Shown in pieces: positions 36,761 to 46,800 of a stretch of DNA of 64,000 nucleotides (its first letter is position 1; the number at the start of each line of letters is the position of its first letter). The translations under genes and the position numbers were made by a program. A model generated the notes under the pieces. The model was given only the letters and a program-made list of their open reading frames with translations, was not told the DNA's origin and made no database searches. The DNA lies in assembly GCF_039655875.1 (NCBI RefSeq), contig NZ_JBBYXK010000003.1, positions 124,001-188,000 of the forward strand, in the 5' to 3' direction. Origin of the DNA: Emcibacter sp. SYSU 3D8 (lineage in GTDB: Bacteria > Pseudomonadota > Alphaproteobacteria > SMXS01).

Positions 36761-37999
36761 TCATGTCGTCTTGCGGGTCGTCGCCGGGTCCCACACCAGC
36801 GGCAGGTCTCGAACGCAGCCGACGATGCCGCCCATGCATTCGATCTCGGCGCCTGGCGCCAGGCTGAACTCAGGAATGCGCGACAACCACTCTTCCAGGG
36901 TGATGCGTATTTCCACCCGCGCGAGCGGCGCCCCCACGCAATGATGCGGACCTTTGCCGAAGCCTGAATGCCTGTGCGGCGGCCGGGCGAAATCAACCTT
37001 CATCGGGTCGGCATTCTGCCGCTCGTCAAGGCCATGCAACTGCGTCGGCAATACCATCATGTCGTCCTTCTTGAGGGTGACGCCATGAAAGTCGGTATCG
37101 CGCGTGACAAGCCGGCCGATGGTGACCAGCCCATACCGGCGTACGAGTTCCTCGACGGCTGCGGGGATCAGCGACTTGTCCGCTGCGAGCCGTTGCCGGT
37201 CCTCCGGGTTTCGCGCCAGATACAGGAACAGATAGCCGAGGAAATTGACGACGGTGTCGAGGCCGGCGATCAGGATCTGCGTGATGAAGTTGATGCACTC
37301 ATCGAAGGTCAGCTCGCGCCCGCCGACCTTGGCGTTGACGATTTCACTGAAAAAATCATCTCCCGGATTGGCCCGGCGCGCCTCGATATAGGGCCGGGCA
37401 TAGGCATCGAACGCCTGCCTGATTTCCTCATAGGTCATGGACCCGTCCGGCCGTACGAGTTGATCGGACAGGCGCTTCAGCTTTGTCGCATCAGCGAGGG
37501 GCAAGTCGACCATGGCGAGGAAAACCCGCACTGGGAACTGCTCGGCATAGGCGGTGATGAGATTGCAGGCGCCGGAGGCCCGCACTGTCTCGATCAACTC
37601 TACCGCGATCGAGCGAATGGTCGGCTCCAGGCCACGGATCCGGCTTGGCACGAAGCCCGGATTGATGACATTCCGGTAGGCGCGATGCTCCGGCGGATCG
37701 AGCGTGGTCGGCAGCATGTTGTGCAACTCGCCGATCGAGCGAGGCACCAGGATGATACGATTGGAAAATGTCTCGTAGTCGTTCAGCGCGCCGGTCAGGG
37801 CATCGCCGCGCAACGCTATCCAGTGACCGCCGTTGCGCGGAGTCCACATGACGTTGTATCTGGCCTCGTCCTGGATCGCTTTCCATGCCAGATGGAAATC
37901 CGCCGAAACGTTTGCCGGATTGTACATGTCGATATCGACGACCCGGTCGTCGGGCACATAGGCTGGCTTGGGCGTGAGACCATGATCATGCAGGGCCAT
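36761..37999 (-). CDS. cytochrome P450
   Basis: 412 aa from the ATG at 37999, with GGAGAG upstream. I-helix IAGLDTVVN, ExxR in EELVRR, and the heme-binding loop GFGKGPHHCVG with Cys near 353. A soluble class I-type P450, similar in layout to CYP101/camphor-type enzymes; a redox partner is not encoded nearby. Distinct from the P450 at 9393. It converges on the Rieske oxygenase gene. The 38000-38191 gap behind it has no gene and no clear site. Confidence 0.94.
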   Translation of the reverse strand: MALHDHGLTPKPAYVPDDRVVDIDMYNPANVSADFHLAWKAIQDEARYNVMWTPRNGGHWIALRGDALTGALNDYETFSNRIILVPRSIGELHNMLPTTLDPPEHRAYRNVINPGFVPSRIRGLEPTIRSIAVELIETVRASGACNLITAYAEQFPVRVFLAMVDLPLADATKLKRLSDQLVRPDGSMTYEEIRQAFDAYARPYIEARRANPGDDFFSEIVNAKVGGRELTFDECINFITQILIAGLDTVVNFLGYLFLYLARNPEDRQRLAADKSLIPAAVEELVRRYGLVTIGRLVTRDTDFHGVTLKKDDMMVLPTQLHGLDERQNADPMKVDFARPPHRHSGFGKGPHHCVGAPLARVEIRITLEEWLSRIPEFSLAPGAEIECMGGIVGCVRDLPLVWDPATTRKTT

Positions 38000-38191
38000 C
38001 TGTCTCTCCAATCGGTTGGCCGGACGCTGCTGGCCGCAGGCCGGTCTGGGCTTGCGCCGCTGCCATGGGACGCGCCGGGCCCGTATTGAACGCCGAGGTT
38101 GCCGCCCATGTCAAAAATCGTGGGACGCGGCAGGGAAACTCCGTCACACCGGCTGCCGTTCGCCTGCGATTCCCACGGCGCCGCGGCGGCT

Positions 38192-38959
38192 TCATTCGTT
38201 CTCGTATTCGATACGGATGCTGGCGCCGCAGGCCTTGCAGTGCACGGCGTCCGCTTCATGGCGCATCAGCCCGCAGTACGGGCACGGGTGTCGGACCTTC
38301 GGCGTGCGCATGGTGACCTGGACCAGCCGGAAGAACAGCGAGACGCCGCCGATCATGATCAGGATCGACAACAGCCGTCCCCCAAACCCCGGCAGGACGA
38401 TGTCCCCGTAGCCGGTGGTCGTCAGCGTCGTGACGGTGAAATAGAGCGAGTCCATATAGGACGCAACCGCCGGCACGCGCGCCGCGAACCCGCTGTGCAC
38501 CAACGCCGTCATCATGAAGATGAATACGGTGAGATTGGCGATCGCCTTCGCGGATTCCGCCAGATGGCTGTTCATCCAGCGGCCGTGGCCGATGATGCGC
38601 CAGAATGCCTGCCCGTTGATCAGCGAATAGGCGCGCAGGATGCGCAGAAAGCCCAGATTGGCCGCATAGACCGGGATGACCAGCGACAGCAGTACAATGA
38701 TGTCCGCCCAGACGATGGGCCGCGACACCCACTTTCTGAAATTCCCGTACGCCCAGGCCCGCGCCACAAGGTCGATCAGCAGGACCGCTGCGATGACGTA
38801 ATCGATGACGAGAAACAGGGGGCCATGCTCGAGGAACGGAGACACGATGAAGAACGCGATCAGGGCGGCGTCGAACACCAGGAGCTTGGCCTGGAAACGG
38901 ATCGATTCCTTGGACTTGCCGAAGTAGAGCGTGTTCAGCCTGGTCTTGATCGACTTCAC
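38192..38959 (-). CDS. Kv-like potassium channel with C-terminal zinc ribbon
   Basis: 255 aa from a GTG at 38959 (AGGA upstream). Six hydrophobic segments, a short S4-like helix (FLRILRAYSL, few Arg, so weak voltage sensing), a pore loop and the K+ selectivity filter TTGYGD at 181-186. After S6 the cytosolic tail carries Cys226-x2-Cys229 and Cys241-x2-Cys244 (CPYCG, CKACG), a zinc-ribbon arrangement unusual for a small channel. Probably a K+ conductance with a metal- or redox-sensitive tail. Confidence 0.85.
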   Translation of the reverse strand: MKSIKTRLNTLYFGKSKESIRFQAKLLVFDAALIAFFIVSPFLEHGPLFLVIDYVIAAVLLIDLVARAWAYGNFRKWVSRPIVWADIIVLLSLVIPVYAANLGFLRILRAYSLINGQAFWRIIGHGRWMNSHLAESAKAIANLTVFIFMMTALVHSGFAARVPAVASYMDSLYFTVTTLTTTGYGDIVLPGFGGRLLSILIMIGGVSLFFRLVQVTMRTPKVRHPCPYCGLMRHEADAVHCKACGASIRIEYENE

Positions 38960-39105
38960 GGCATCCTGCCTGTCACCGAGCGCACGGCGCGGCTTTCTGC
39001 CTTTGGCCACCGCAAGCCCCGGCTCGACATCGCAGATCTCGGCCTCTGACGTCTGGCGGCCCAGCGTTCGGGTTCCAATGCCAAGCCAGCCTGCACGGAG
39101 CGCTC

Positions 39106-39600
39106 CTAGTTCTTGGGCGGGAACTCGCCAGGGAAGCCCGCCGAGAAATGCCGTTCCGGCCACATGAACTGCAGGCTGGTGCGGGCGATCTTCCACGCGC
39201 CAGCCACCTTGCGGTATTCCTCGTCATAAAGTCCCAGCCAGATGAAGGGATGGTCGTTCTTGGGCCGGCTGGTCACCAGGTCGAGCAGGTAGCGGCGGCC
39301 CACGGCGCTGGTCGGGCCGGTGAGTTCCACCCAGTGATGCGAGTTGGCGTGCAGGGCACTGAATGCCTCGCCGCCCATGTCCTCCTTCACCTGGGCGAAG
39401 TTTCGGCGCAGTTCGTCGCGGCCGTTCCAGGTGCCGTAGGGGCCGAACTCGCACAGCGCATCCTCGGTGAAGATGTCCACGAGCCGGTCCAGATAGGCGT
39501 GGTCCTGCAACTGGGAATAGAGCAGGCCCAGCTTGCGGATGTCGTCGATGTCCAGCAGGGCGCGCAGCCGCTTGATCTCATCGGCGGTGAAGTCGCTCAT
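39106..39600 (-). CDS. SnoaL/NTF2-like protein
   Basis: 164 aa, ATG preceded by AAGGAACG. The N-terminal helix DIDDIRKLGLLYSQLQDHAYLDRLVDIFTEDALCEF and the beta-sheet part typify SnoaL_4/NTF2-like proteins, small cone-shaped enzymes that include steroid isomerases and dehydratases, or binding proteins. His in SHHWVEL and Asp residues line the likely pocket. It starts 12 bp after the SDR gene, so the two form an operon. Substrate unknown. Confidence 0.8.
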   Translation of the reverse strand: MSDFTADEIKRLRALLDIDDIRKLGLLYSQLQDHAYLDRLVDIFTEDALCEFGPYGTWNGRDELRRNFAQVKEDMGGEAFSALHANSHHWVELTGPTSAVGRRYLLDLVTSRPKNDHPFIWLGLYDEEYRKVAGAWKIARTSLQFMWPERHFSAGFPGEFPPKN

Positions 39601-39612
39601 TTTTCGTTCCTT

Positions 39613-40512
39613 CTAGTCAAGGTCCATGCCGTCCATGCCGGCGTTCTTGCGCGCCTTGGCGACCAGCCGTTCCACCACCGGCCCTAGGTTTGTCGGGTCG
39701 GCGATGGGTTCGGTGATGGGACCGCGGTGCCAGCCTTCGGCGATGGCGAGGATGCGGCCCGATGCCTCGAACATGCGGCCGGTCACGTCCTTCGATTCCG
39801 TGCTGGCCAGCCAGGTGACGATGGGCGCGATCCAGAACGGGTCGCCCTGTTTCTTCTCTTCCTCGGTGCGCTCGCGCAAATTCTCGGTAAGGCGGGTCAA
39901 TGCGCCGGGCGCGATGCAGTTCACCGTGATGCCGTAACGGCGAAGTTCGCGTGCGGCGATGATGCTGAACGCCGCGATGCCCTGCTTTGCCGCACCGTAA
40001 TTGGTCTGGCCGATATTGCCGTAGATGCCGGACACCGACGAGGTGTTGATGATCCGGGCATCGACCGGCTCGCCGGTTTGCTTGGCCACATCGCGCCAGT
40101 GGGCGGCGGCGTGATGGGCGGGGCCGAAGGTGCCTTTCAGGTGCACCCTGATGACCGCGTCCCATTCCTCCTCGGTCATGTTGACCAGCATGCGGTCGCG
40201 CAGGATGCCGGCATTGTTGATCACGACATCGAGCTTGCCCCAGGTCTGGACGGCCTGGTCGATCATCCGCTTGGCTGCCTTGAAGTCCGACACGTCGTCA
40301 TAATTGGCGACTGCGTCGCCACCTGCGGCCTTGATCTCGTCCACGACCAGTTGCGCCGGCGTCTGATCGGCGCCAACGCCGTCGGCCGCCGCGCCCAGAT
40401 CGTTCACCAGCACCTTGGCGCCATGTTCGGCCAGCAATTTGGAATATTCACGACCGATACCGCGTCCCGCGCCCGTGACCACACAGACGCGCCCCTCGCA
40501 GAGCCTGCTCAT
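39613..40512 (-). CDS. SDR family oxidoreductase, MFE2/3-hydroxyacyl-CoA dehydrogenase-like
   Basis: 299 aa from the ATG at 40512 (GGAAAGGGG upstream). Motifs: VTGAGRGIGREY, NDLGAAADG after beta2, NNAGILRDRM, catalytic Ser in TSSVSG, and Tyr/Lys in YGAAK. The NDLG-type insert and NAGILRDRM follow the (3R)-hydroxyacyl-CoA dehydrogenase domain of multifunctional enzyme 2, so a beta-oxidation-like step on a bulky acyl-CoA is plausible. Paired with the SnoaL-like gene 12 bp downstream. Confidence 0.88.
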   Translation of the reverse strand: MSRLCEGRVCVVTGAGRGIGREYSKLLAEHGAKVLVNDLGAAADGVGADQTPAQLVVDEIKAAGGDAVANYDDVSDFKAAKRMIDQAVQTWGKLDVVINNAGILRDRMLVNMTEEEWDAVIRVHLKGTFGPAHHAAAHWRDVAKQTGEPVDARIINTSSVSGIYGNIGQTNYGAAKQGIAAFSIIAARELRRYGITVNCIAPGALTRLTENLRERTEEEKKQGDPFWIAPIVTWLASTESKDVTGRMFEASGRILAIAEGWHRGPITEPIADPTNLGPVVERLVAKARKNAGMDGMDLD

Positions 40513-40674
40513 GCTTTCCCCTTTCCGTCCCCGTTTGTCCCGCCCGGGCGAGATCGGCCCAGGTGCTCGCGCCGCCTGCCGGTATTCAACCGGACCTGGG
40601 CAGCTCAAGACAGGCCAGCATGATTGCCCGGGTGAACGGGCTTTGCAAAACCCTTTATCCGTGAATCTCTGCTC

Positions 40675-42066
40675 TCACGCCGCGCCTGCACGAGCCTTGA
40701 TGCCACCACCGGCCAGCGTGCGGCCAAGATCCCAGATCGCGCCGGGAACACGGTGGGCGTCGGCGATCGCCGCGTTGAATCCGTCCCGGATCCATGCTCG
40801 GTCCACATCCGTGATGGTCAGGGGCGGCAGCAGCTTGATCACGTTCATGTTGTCGCCCGCCACCTGCGACAGGATCCGGTGATCCTGCATCAGCGGAATG
40901 ATGATCATCTGGCAGAACAGGCCCTTGCGCGCCTGCTCCAGCAGCGCCCAGGCCGCTTTCAGGGTCAGGCTTTGGGGCTTGTCGAACTCGATCCCGATCA
41001 TCAGGCCCTTGCCGCGCACCTCCTTGACGAATTCGTGCCGCCCAACCATGGCGGCGAGGTCGCCAAGGATCGCGTCGCCCATCACGTCGGCGTGGCGGAT
41101 GAGGCCCTCGGACTCGATGATCTCAAGCGTGGCAAGCCCGGCCGCCATGGCCATGTCGTTCTTGGCGAAGGTCGAGCCGTGGACCACGGCCCGGTCCATC
41201 CGGTCGAAGACCTTGTCATAGACCCACTTCTTCGCCGCCACCGCCCCCACGGGAATGAACCCGCCAGACAACGCCTTGGCCAGCAGCACCATGTCGGCGT
41301 CCACGTCCCAGTGCTCGATGGCAAGGAACCGGCCGGTACGGCCCACACCCGTCTGGATTTCGTCGGCGACGAACAGCGCGCCGTGCTTGTGGCATAGCCG
41401 GGCGGCCTCGCGCAGATAATCGCCGGCCGGCATGTTCACGCCCTTGCCCTGGATCGGCTCGACGATGAAGGCCGCCACGTCGCCGCGCGCCAGTTCCGCT
41501 TCCAGCCGCTCCAGTTCGTTGAACGGCACGGCGGTGCATCCCGGGAGCAGCGGTTCGAAGCCGCCCCGGTAATTGGCGTCGCCATTGAGCGACAGCGCAC
41601 CGTTGGTCAGACCGTGAAACGCATGTTCGCAGAAGATTATGCGCGACCGTCCGGTCGCGAAGCGTGCGAACTTGATCGATGCCTCGACGGCCTCGGCGCC
41701 GGAGTTACAGAAGAACATCTTTTCCATGCCGGGCATGTAGGCCAGCAGCCGCTGGGCCAGCACGCCGGCCAGTACCGGCACGTCCATCTGGACAAGATTG
41801 GGCAACTCGCCGCCCAGCACTTCCTGAAGCGCGGCGATCACGGTCGGATGGTTGCGTCCTATGGCGAATGAGCCGAAACCGCTGAGCAGATCGAGATGGG
41901 CGTGGCCGTCCTGGTCGTAAAGATACTGGCCCTTGCCGCGCACATAATTGCGGTCGAAGCCGATGGTGCGCAGCACCCTGACCATCTGTGTGTTCAGGTA
42001 CCTGTTATGAAGGTCGTATTTGTCCGGGCCGTCGGTGGACAGCAGCCGGGCGAGATCGAGCGTCAT
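40675..42066 (-). CDS. hpnO: class III PLP aminotransferase, HpnO-like
   Basis: 463 aa, AAGGAATGGA before the ATG. PLP-fold type I aminotransferase: FFCNSGAEAVEASIK phosphate region, Asp235 in FVADEIQTG, Schiff-base Lys264 in LLAKALSGG. Long stretches match the acetylornithine-like aminotransferases of hopanoid loci (HpnO), which form aminobacteriohopanetriol by transamination. Location 163 bp after the hpnN-like transporter, same strand, supports this reading, but a generic omega-aminotransferase cannot be excluded and other hopanoid genes are outside the window. Confidence 0.7.
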   Translation of the reverse strand: MTLDLARLLSTDGPDKYDLHNRYLNTQMVRVLRTIGFDRNYVRGKGQYLYDQDGHAHLDLLSGFGSFAIGRNHPTVIAALQEVLGGELPNLVQMDVPVLAGVLAQRLLAYMPGMEKMFFCNSGAEAVEASIKFARFATGRSRIIFCEHAFHGLTNGALSLNGDANYRGGFEPLLPGCTAVPFNELERLEAELARGDVAAFIVEPIQGKGVNMPAGDYLREAARLCHKHGALFVADEIQTGVGRTGRFLAIEHWDVDADMVLLAKALSGGFIPVGAVAAKKWVYDKVFDRMDRAVVHGSTFAKNDMAMAAGLATLEIIESEGLIRHADVMGDAILGDLAAMVGRHEFVKEVRGKGLMIGIEFDKPQSLTLKAAWALLEQARKGLFCQMIIIPLMQDHRILSQVAGDNMNVIKLLPPLTITDVDRAWIRDGFNAAIADAHRVPGAIWDLGRTLAGGGIKARAGAA

Positions 42067-42229
42067 TCCATTCCTTCCAAGTCCGGCGCGCCACTTTCGG
42101 CGTGAAAACTAGCACGGCGGCGCACGCCGGAAGACTCCGAAATTCTTCTCTTGTCGACGGCGAATGGGCGCTGCCGCAGGGCCTCGGGCGGCTATGGGCA
42201 TTGGCGGATCATTCCGGCCCGCCAGCTGT

Positions 42230-44854
42230 TCAAGCGGCCTTCGTACCGGGGTCTTCGCTGTCGTTTTCCGGCGCGCCGCGCGGCGTTCCCAGCAGGGCCG
42301 GCTCGAAGATCAGCGCGCAGATCAGGGTCCAGACCAGCGAAATTACCAGCACCTTGCCCATGCTGGCGGTGCCGGGATGGTCCGACAGCCACAGGCTGCC
42401 GAAGGCGGCGCCGGTTGCCAGCGCGCTGAACAGCACCGCGCGTGCCAGGCTCGATTGCAGCAGGTCCTTCTCGCCCGCCCGCCAGGCCATGACGAAATAA
42501 ATATGGAACGCGACGCCGACGCCGAACAGCAGCGGGAACGCGATGATGTTGGCGAAGTTGATCGGCAACTGGATCAGCACGCAGGTGCCCAGCGTCAGGA
42601 ACCCAGACAGCACGATGGGCGCGAGCGTTGCGGCCACTTCGGTCACGCTGCGCAGTACCGCAAGCAGCAACAGGGTAATCGCGATCAGCGCCAGTATGCC
42701 CGCCTGCACGAAGGCGCCCGAAATGGTATCCCCGGCCTCGATCACCGAGATCGGCGGTCCCGACGCGTCCGGCGCCACCGACTGGATGGCGTGCGCGAAT
42801 CGCTTCAGCGTGGCGTTGTCGTTGCTGTCGCCCGTGGGGAACACCTGGATGCGGGCGCGGCCGTCCTCGCTCACCCAGTCGCGGACCAGATCCTGCGGCA
42901 GATCGGCCATGGTGACCGGCTGGGCCATCAGCGCGGCGCGGGTCTGGTCCAGCAGGACCCTGAAGGGCTCGATCAGCGCCTTCTCGGCGATCACCCGTCG
43001 CTCCGCAGGGCCGTCCACCAGCGTCTCGAGCGCGCCGGCGAGCCGCAGTGCATTGGCGGCGTCATCGCGTCCCACGGCCGCCGTGCGCAGCGAACGGGCG
43101 GTCTCCGACAGGCTGGCGGCGGTCTCGGCATCCGTGGGCGGCGGGGCGGCGTCCATCGGATTGAGTGTCGGATCGAGCAGGCTGGCCGTATCGCCGATCA
43201 GCGCCAGCTTGGCGTCCTGGTCCGCGGGCACGAAACTAGAAATGGTAATGGCCTGTGACACCTCGGGCAGAGCTGCGAGCTTTTTCCCCAGGGCCGCAGC
43301 CTCGTCCGGGCCGGGCATCAGCACGTCGATGGTGTTGAGCGTCCGGTCTGGATCGCTCATCAGGTCGTGCAGGGTGGCGACCGCCTCGCCGTTCTGGTCG
43401 CGCAGGTGCAGCGGGTTGAAGTCGAACTTCACCAGCGGCAGTCCCGCAATACTGGCGGCCATCAGCAGCCCGAAGGTCCACAGCACCAGTTTGCGCCGAC
43501 GCAGCAGGAACGCATCGACCGGCGCCAGCGCCTTGCGCCCGACTTCCAGCGATTGCAGCGGCGAGCGGAACAGCAGCAGCAGGGCCGGCAGCAGCGTCAC
43601 GTTCAGCGCCAGCGCCACCGCCATACCGGCGGCGGCGATGATGCCCAGTTCGGAAATGCCCACATAGGAGGTCGGCAGGAAGGCGAGAAAGCCCAGGCAG
43701 ATGCCGGCGGCGGCAAGGGTCAGGGCCCCGCCGAGAGCGTCGGCTGCGCGCCGCAGCGCCAGCTTCGGATCAGGCTCGGTCAGGCGCTCCTGCCGGAACC
43801 GGACGCTGAGCTGGATGCCGAAATCGATACCCAGGCCGACGAACAGCGGAATGAAGGCGACGGAGATCAGGTTGAACCGCCCGACGGTGACCAGACCCAG
43901 CGCCATGGTGATCAGCAGCCCGGCCATGGTGGTCGTCATGATGGCGGCAACGGTGCGCAGCGAACGGGTGGCCAGCCACAGCATCAGCAGCATGCAGCCG
44001 ATGATCGCCGTGCTGACCAGCCAGATATTGTGGGCGAGCGAGGCGAATTCCTCGTCCTCCATGGCGACCGAGCCGGTCAGACGCACGGTCACGCCATGGT
44101 CGGGATCCAGGCCCAGGTCGCGTGCGCTTTCGCGGATCGCATCAGACGCCTGCTTGCCGGGCATCAGCGACTGATAATCCAGTCTGGGCTTCACCAGGAT
44201 GAAACGGCGCAGCGGCGCCTGCAGGCGCGAGCCGCCGCCATCGCCCAGTATGGCCTGCCATGAGAAATAGGCGGGCCGGCCGGCGTTCACCGCCTCCATG
44301 GCGTCGGCCAGCGCCGCAAGCGGCTTGTCGATCTGCGCGAAGGTGGTCTCGCCGCTCCTGATGCCCAGCAGGGCCGCATTGAATACATCCATCACGCCGC
44401 GCAGGCTGGGATCATAGGACAGTTGGCCCAGAAAGGGTTGGGCGGCGACCATCGCATCGGTTGCCTGCTCCACGTCTTCGACCGAACCGTAAAGCAGCGC
44501 GGCATGAGAGAAGAACGCACCCCCGTCGGGGCGGCGCACACCCGCAAAGTTCGTGGTATCGGCCTGCAGCCGTTCCTCGAGCCGGGCGGCGGCGCTTTCG
44601 GCGAGTTCCGGAGTTTTGGCATCGATCACCGCCACGATCAGGTCACCGACCTGCGGGAACGCCTTCTCCATGGCAATATTGCGCATGCGGTAGTTGACGT
44701 CCGAGGCGATCAGTTCCTCGGTCTTGGTGGTCATTTTGAAATGGCCAGAAACATACCAGGCCGCCAGTGCGCAAAGGAGCACGGCGGCGAGAGCGACGAG
44801 CGCAGGGTGGCGGCAGCTGAGCGCGACGGCGCTCGGAACGGGCGATAGCCTCAA
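42230..44854 (-). CDS. hpnN: MMPL/RND-type transporter, HpnN-like
   Basis: 874 aa from a TTG at 44854; no better start exists and the ribosome site is weak. N-terminal helix, a large periplasmic loop (VGDLIVAVIDAKTPELAE, FSHAALLYGSVEDVEQATD, AAQPFLGQLSYDPSLRGV), then a helix bundle (LISVAFIPLFVGLGIDFGIQ); the pattern repeats in the second half. This is the layout and wording of hopanoid-associated HpnN, which moves hopanoids to the outer membrane. Proton-driven; inner membrane. Followed by an HpnO-like aminotransferase gene. Confidence 0.8.
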   Translation of the reverse strand: MRLSPVPSAVALSCRHPALVALAAVLLCALAAWYVSGHFKMTTKTEELIASDVNYRMRNIAMEKAFPQVGDLIVAVIDAKTPELAESAAARLEERLQADTTNFAGVRRPDGGAFFSHAALLYGSVEDVEQATDAMVAAQPFLGQLSYDPSLRGVMDVFNAALLGIRSGETTFAQIDKPLAALADAMEAVNAGRPAYFSWQAILGDGGGSRLQAPLRRFILVKPRLDYQSLMPGKQASDAIRESARDLGLDPDHGVTVRLTGSVAMEDEEFASLAHNIWLVSTAIIGCMLLMLWLATRSLRTVAAIMTTTMAGLLITMALGLVTVGRFNLISVAFIPLFVGLGIDFGIQLSVRFRQERLTEPDPKLALRRAADALGGALTLAAAGICLGFLAFLPTSYVGISELGIIAAAGMAVALALNVTLLPALLLLFRSPLQSLEVGRKALAPVDAFLLRRRKLVLWTFGLLMAASIAGLPLVKFDFNPLHLRDQNGEAVATLHDLMSDPDRTLNTIDVLMPGPDEAAALGKKLAALPEVSQAITISSFVPADQDAKLALIGDTASLLDPTLNPMDAAPPPTDAETAASLSETARSLRTAAVGRDDAANALRLAGALETLVDGPAERRVIAEKALIEPFRVLLDQTRAALMAQPVTMADLPQDLVRDWVSEDGRARIQVFPTGDSNDNATLKRFAHAIQSVAPDASGPPISVIEAGDTISGAFVQAGILALIAITLLLLAVLRSVTEVAATLAPIVLSGFLTLGTCVLIQLPINFANIIAFPLLFGVGVAFHIYFVMAWRAGEKDLLQSSLARAVLFSALATGAAFGSLWLSDHPGTASMGKVLVISLVWTLICALIFEPALLGTPRGAPENDSEDPGTKAA

Positions 44855-44932
44855 CGGCCTGTTACTCCGGTGGCTTGCGATTTGGTGGAGTGTATATAGC
44901 CGTCCCGGCGGCCGCGAACCACGGGAACGTGT

Positions 44933-46645
44933 TCAGCCCGGCACGCCCTCGTTGGGAACGTCCTTCAGGCTGCCGGCAACCACGACCCGATTCCTGCCGG
45001 ACTGCTTGGCCTGGTACATGGCCTTGTCTGCCTGACGCAGGACCGCGTCGGGCGAACTGCCGTGCTTGGGGTAGGCGGCGACGCCGATCGACATGGTGAT
45101 CGGCGAGATCAACTTGCCGTGGAAGGGGACTTCCAGTTGCTCCAGCGCGCGCCGGAGGTCTTCGGCGCGCTCCCGGGTCTGGTCCAGCGAGGTGCTTGGC
45201 ATCACCAGAACGAACTCCTCGCCGCCGTACCGGCAGGCGATATCGCCCTTGCGGACGCTGGCCACCAGCACCTGGGAGACGGCGCGCAGCGCCGCGTCGC
45301 CGCCGTCATGGCCGTGGGTGTCGTTCAGCAGCTTGAAGTGGTCCAGGTCGCCGACAATGACGCCAACGCCCTCGGCCGAGCGTGACGCGCGTCCAAATTC
45401 CAGCACCAGCGCCTCCTCGAGATAGCGCCGGTTGAACAGGCCTGTCAGCGGGTCGCGCAGTGACATGACGCGCAGCGCCTCGCGCAGCCGGTAATTGGCC
45501 AGCGCCAGCCCCAGATTGCTGGACAGGGTGCTGAGGCCTTCGTCAAGGCCCGCGGCCGCGGCTTCGCCTTCGATATAGAGCAGGCCGACAATGCTGCCGC
45601 GTCCGAGCAGGGGATAGCAGGCGTAGCCGCCGTTGAAATCGGGATGCTCGTGCTGGCAGCGCACCTCGCGGCCGCCCGCCGGCACCAGGTGAACCTGGCT
45701 GCGCCGCAGCGCCCAGCAATCGTCGGGCGCGAAACCCGGTTCGGTGCCCACGGCGTCGCCCCAGCTGGCGATGGCGCTCAGCATATTCTGCGAGTTGTTC
45801 ATCAGGAACAGGATGCCGGCACGGCCGGGGACGATCTGCGGGGCATAGCTGCCGACGATGTCGCTCAGTTCCTGGTCGGTGGTTGCCTCCTGCAGGCGCT
45901 GGACCATGCCGTTGAGCAGGTGGACCGAGCGGGTGCGGTCCTCCAGCGCGGCCGTGATATCCTGCATGGCGATCTCGCGGTCGCGGCCGGTTTCGATCTC
46001 CCGCTCCAGGGTCTCGCTGGCGTTGCGCAGCCGGTCGATGAGTTGCTCCCGCTCGATCTGCAGCCGCGTGCTGCTTTCGATCCAGCGGTGCATGTTGCGC
46101 CCCGCCACCGCAAGCACCGCCGAGAACGCCAGCAGGAGCAGCGCCATCTCGACCGACCTGCCATCGCCGATGATGAACAGCATCATCGCCATGGGCAGGA
46201 TGGCCGGCAGTGCGAACCCGTAGAATGCCGGCATATAGGTGGCGTTGCCTACCATGGCGCCGGCCGTCATGCCGCCCAGCACGAACACCACGAAGACGTG
46301 GAATCCCACATCGTTGGTGATGAAGACGACCGAGCCGGCCAATCCCCACAGGCAACCTGTCGCCACCGCGCCGCTGACGAACCGGTGTCGCCACGGAGCC
46401 GTTTCCAACGTCTCCTGGTCGGCGGCGGAGAAGCGCTGCCACAGATGCAGGCGCCAGGCGGCGATGATGATGAACGCCACGATCCAGCCGACCAGCAATG
46501 ACGCCGGATAGACGGGCGACAGCGCCGCTGCGGTGATTCCGGCGGTGACCACGTTGAGCAACGGGATGACCGGCGTGCGGTACATCATTCTTGTCTGCTC
46601 GAGACGGACCCGGCCCTCGAGCGCTAGCATCGTGTCGTCTGGCAC
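44933..46645 (-). CDS. membrane diguanylate cyclase with GAF domain
   Basis: 570 aa from a GTG at 46645 (GGGGA upstream); an ATG at 46630 is an alternative. Five to six hydrophobic helices in the first about 190 residues, a coiled coil (about 200-245), a GAF-type domain (about 245-400) and a GGDEF domain. The active-site loop is RYGGEEF near 475, preceded five residues earlier by RKGD, an intact inhibitory I-site. It should make c-di-GMP with product inhibition. No EAL domain. Divergent from the VOC gene at 46801. Confidence 0.93.
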   Translation of the reverse strand: MPDDTMLALEGRVRLEQTRMMYRTPVIPLLNVVTAGITAAALSPVYPASLLVGWIVAFIIIAAWRLHLWQRFSAADQETLETAPWRHRFVSGAVATGCLWGLAGSVVFITNDVGFHVFVVFVLGGMTAGAMVGNATYMPAFYGFALPAILPMAMMLFIIGDGRSVEMALLLLAFSAVLAVAGRNMHRWIESSTRLQIEREQLIDRLRNASETLEREIETGRDREIAMQDITAALEDRTRSVHLLNGMVQRLQEATTDQELSDIVGSYAPQIVPGRAGILFLMNNSQNMLSAIASWGDAVGTEPGFAPDDCWALRRSQVHLVPAGGREVRCQHEHPDFNGGYACYPLLGRGSIVGLLYIEGEAAAAGLDEGLSTLSSNLGLALANYRLREALRVMSLRDPLTGLFNRRYLEEALVLEFGRASRSAEGVGVIVGDLDHFKLLNDTHGHDGGDAALRAVSQVLVASVRKGDIACRYGGEEFVLVMPSTSLDQTRERAEDLRRALEQLEVPFHGKLISPITMSIGVAAYPKHGSSPDAVLRQADKAMYQAKQSGRNRVVVAGSLKDVPNEGVPG

Positions 46646-46800
46646 CTGATCCCCACGCCCTTACTGCACGCTTATCAACCTCCGATTGTAGCAGATATTC
46701 CCGGCAAGGGGAGATTCCCGGCGCGCCGATACTATTCAGCCGTCCGGACCGTCTCTACAGTACGTTTATGAAACAATCGTCAGAAAAGGGGAGACGTACG

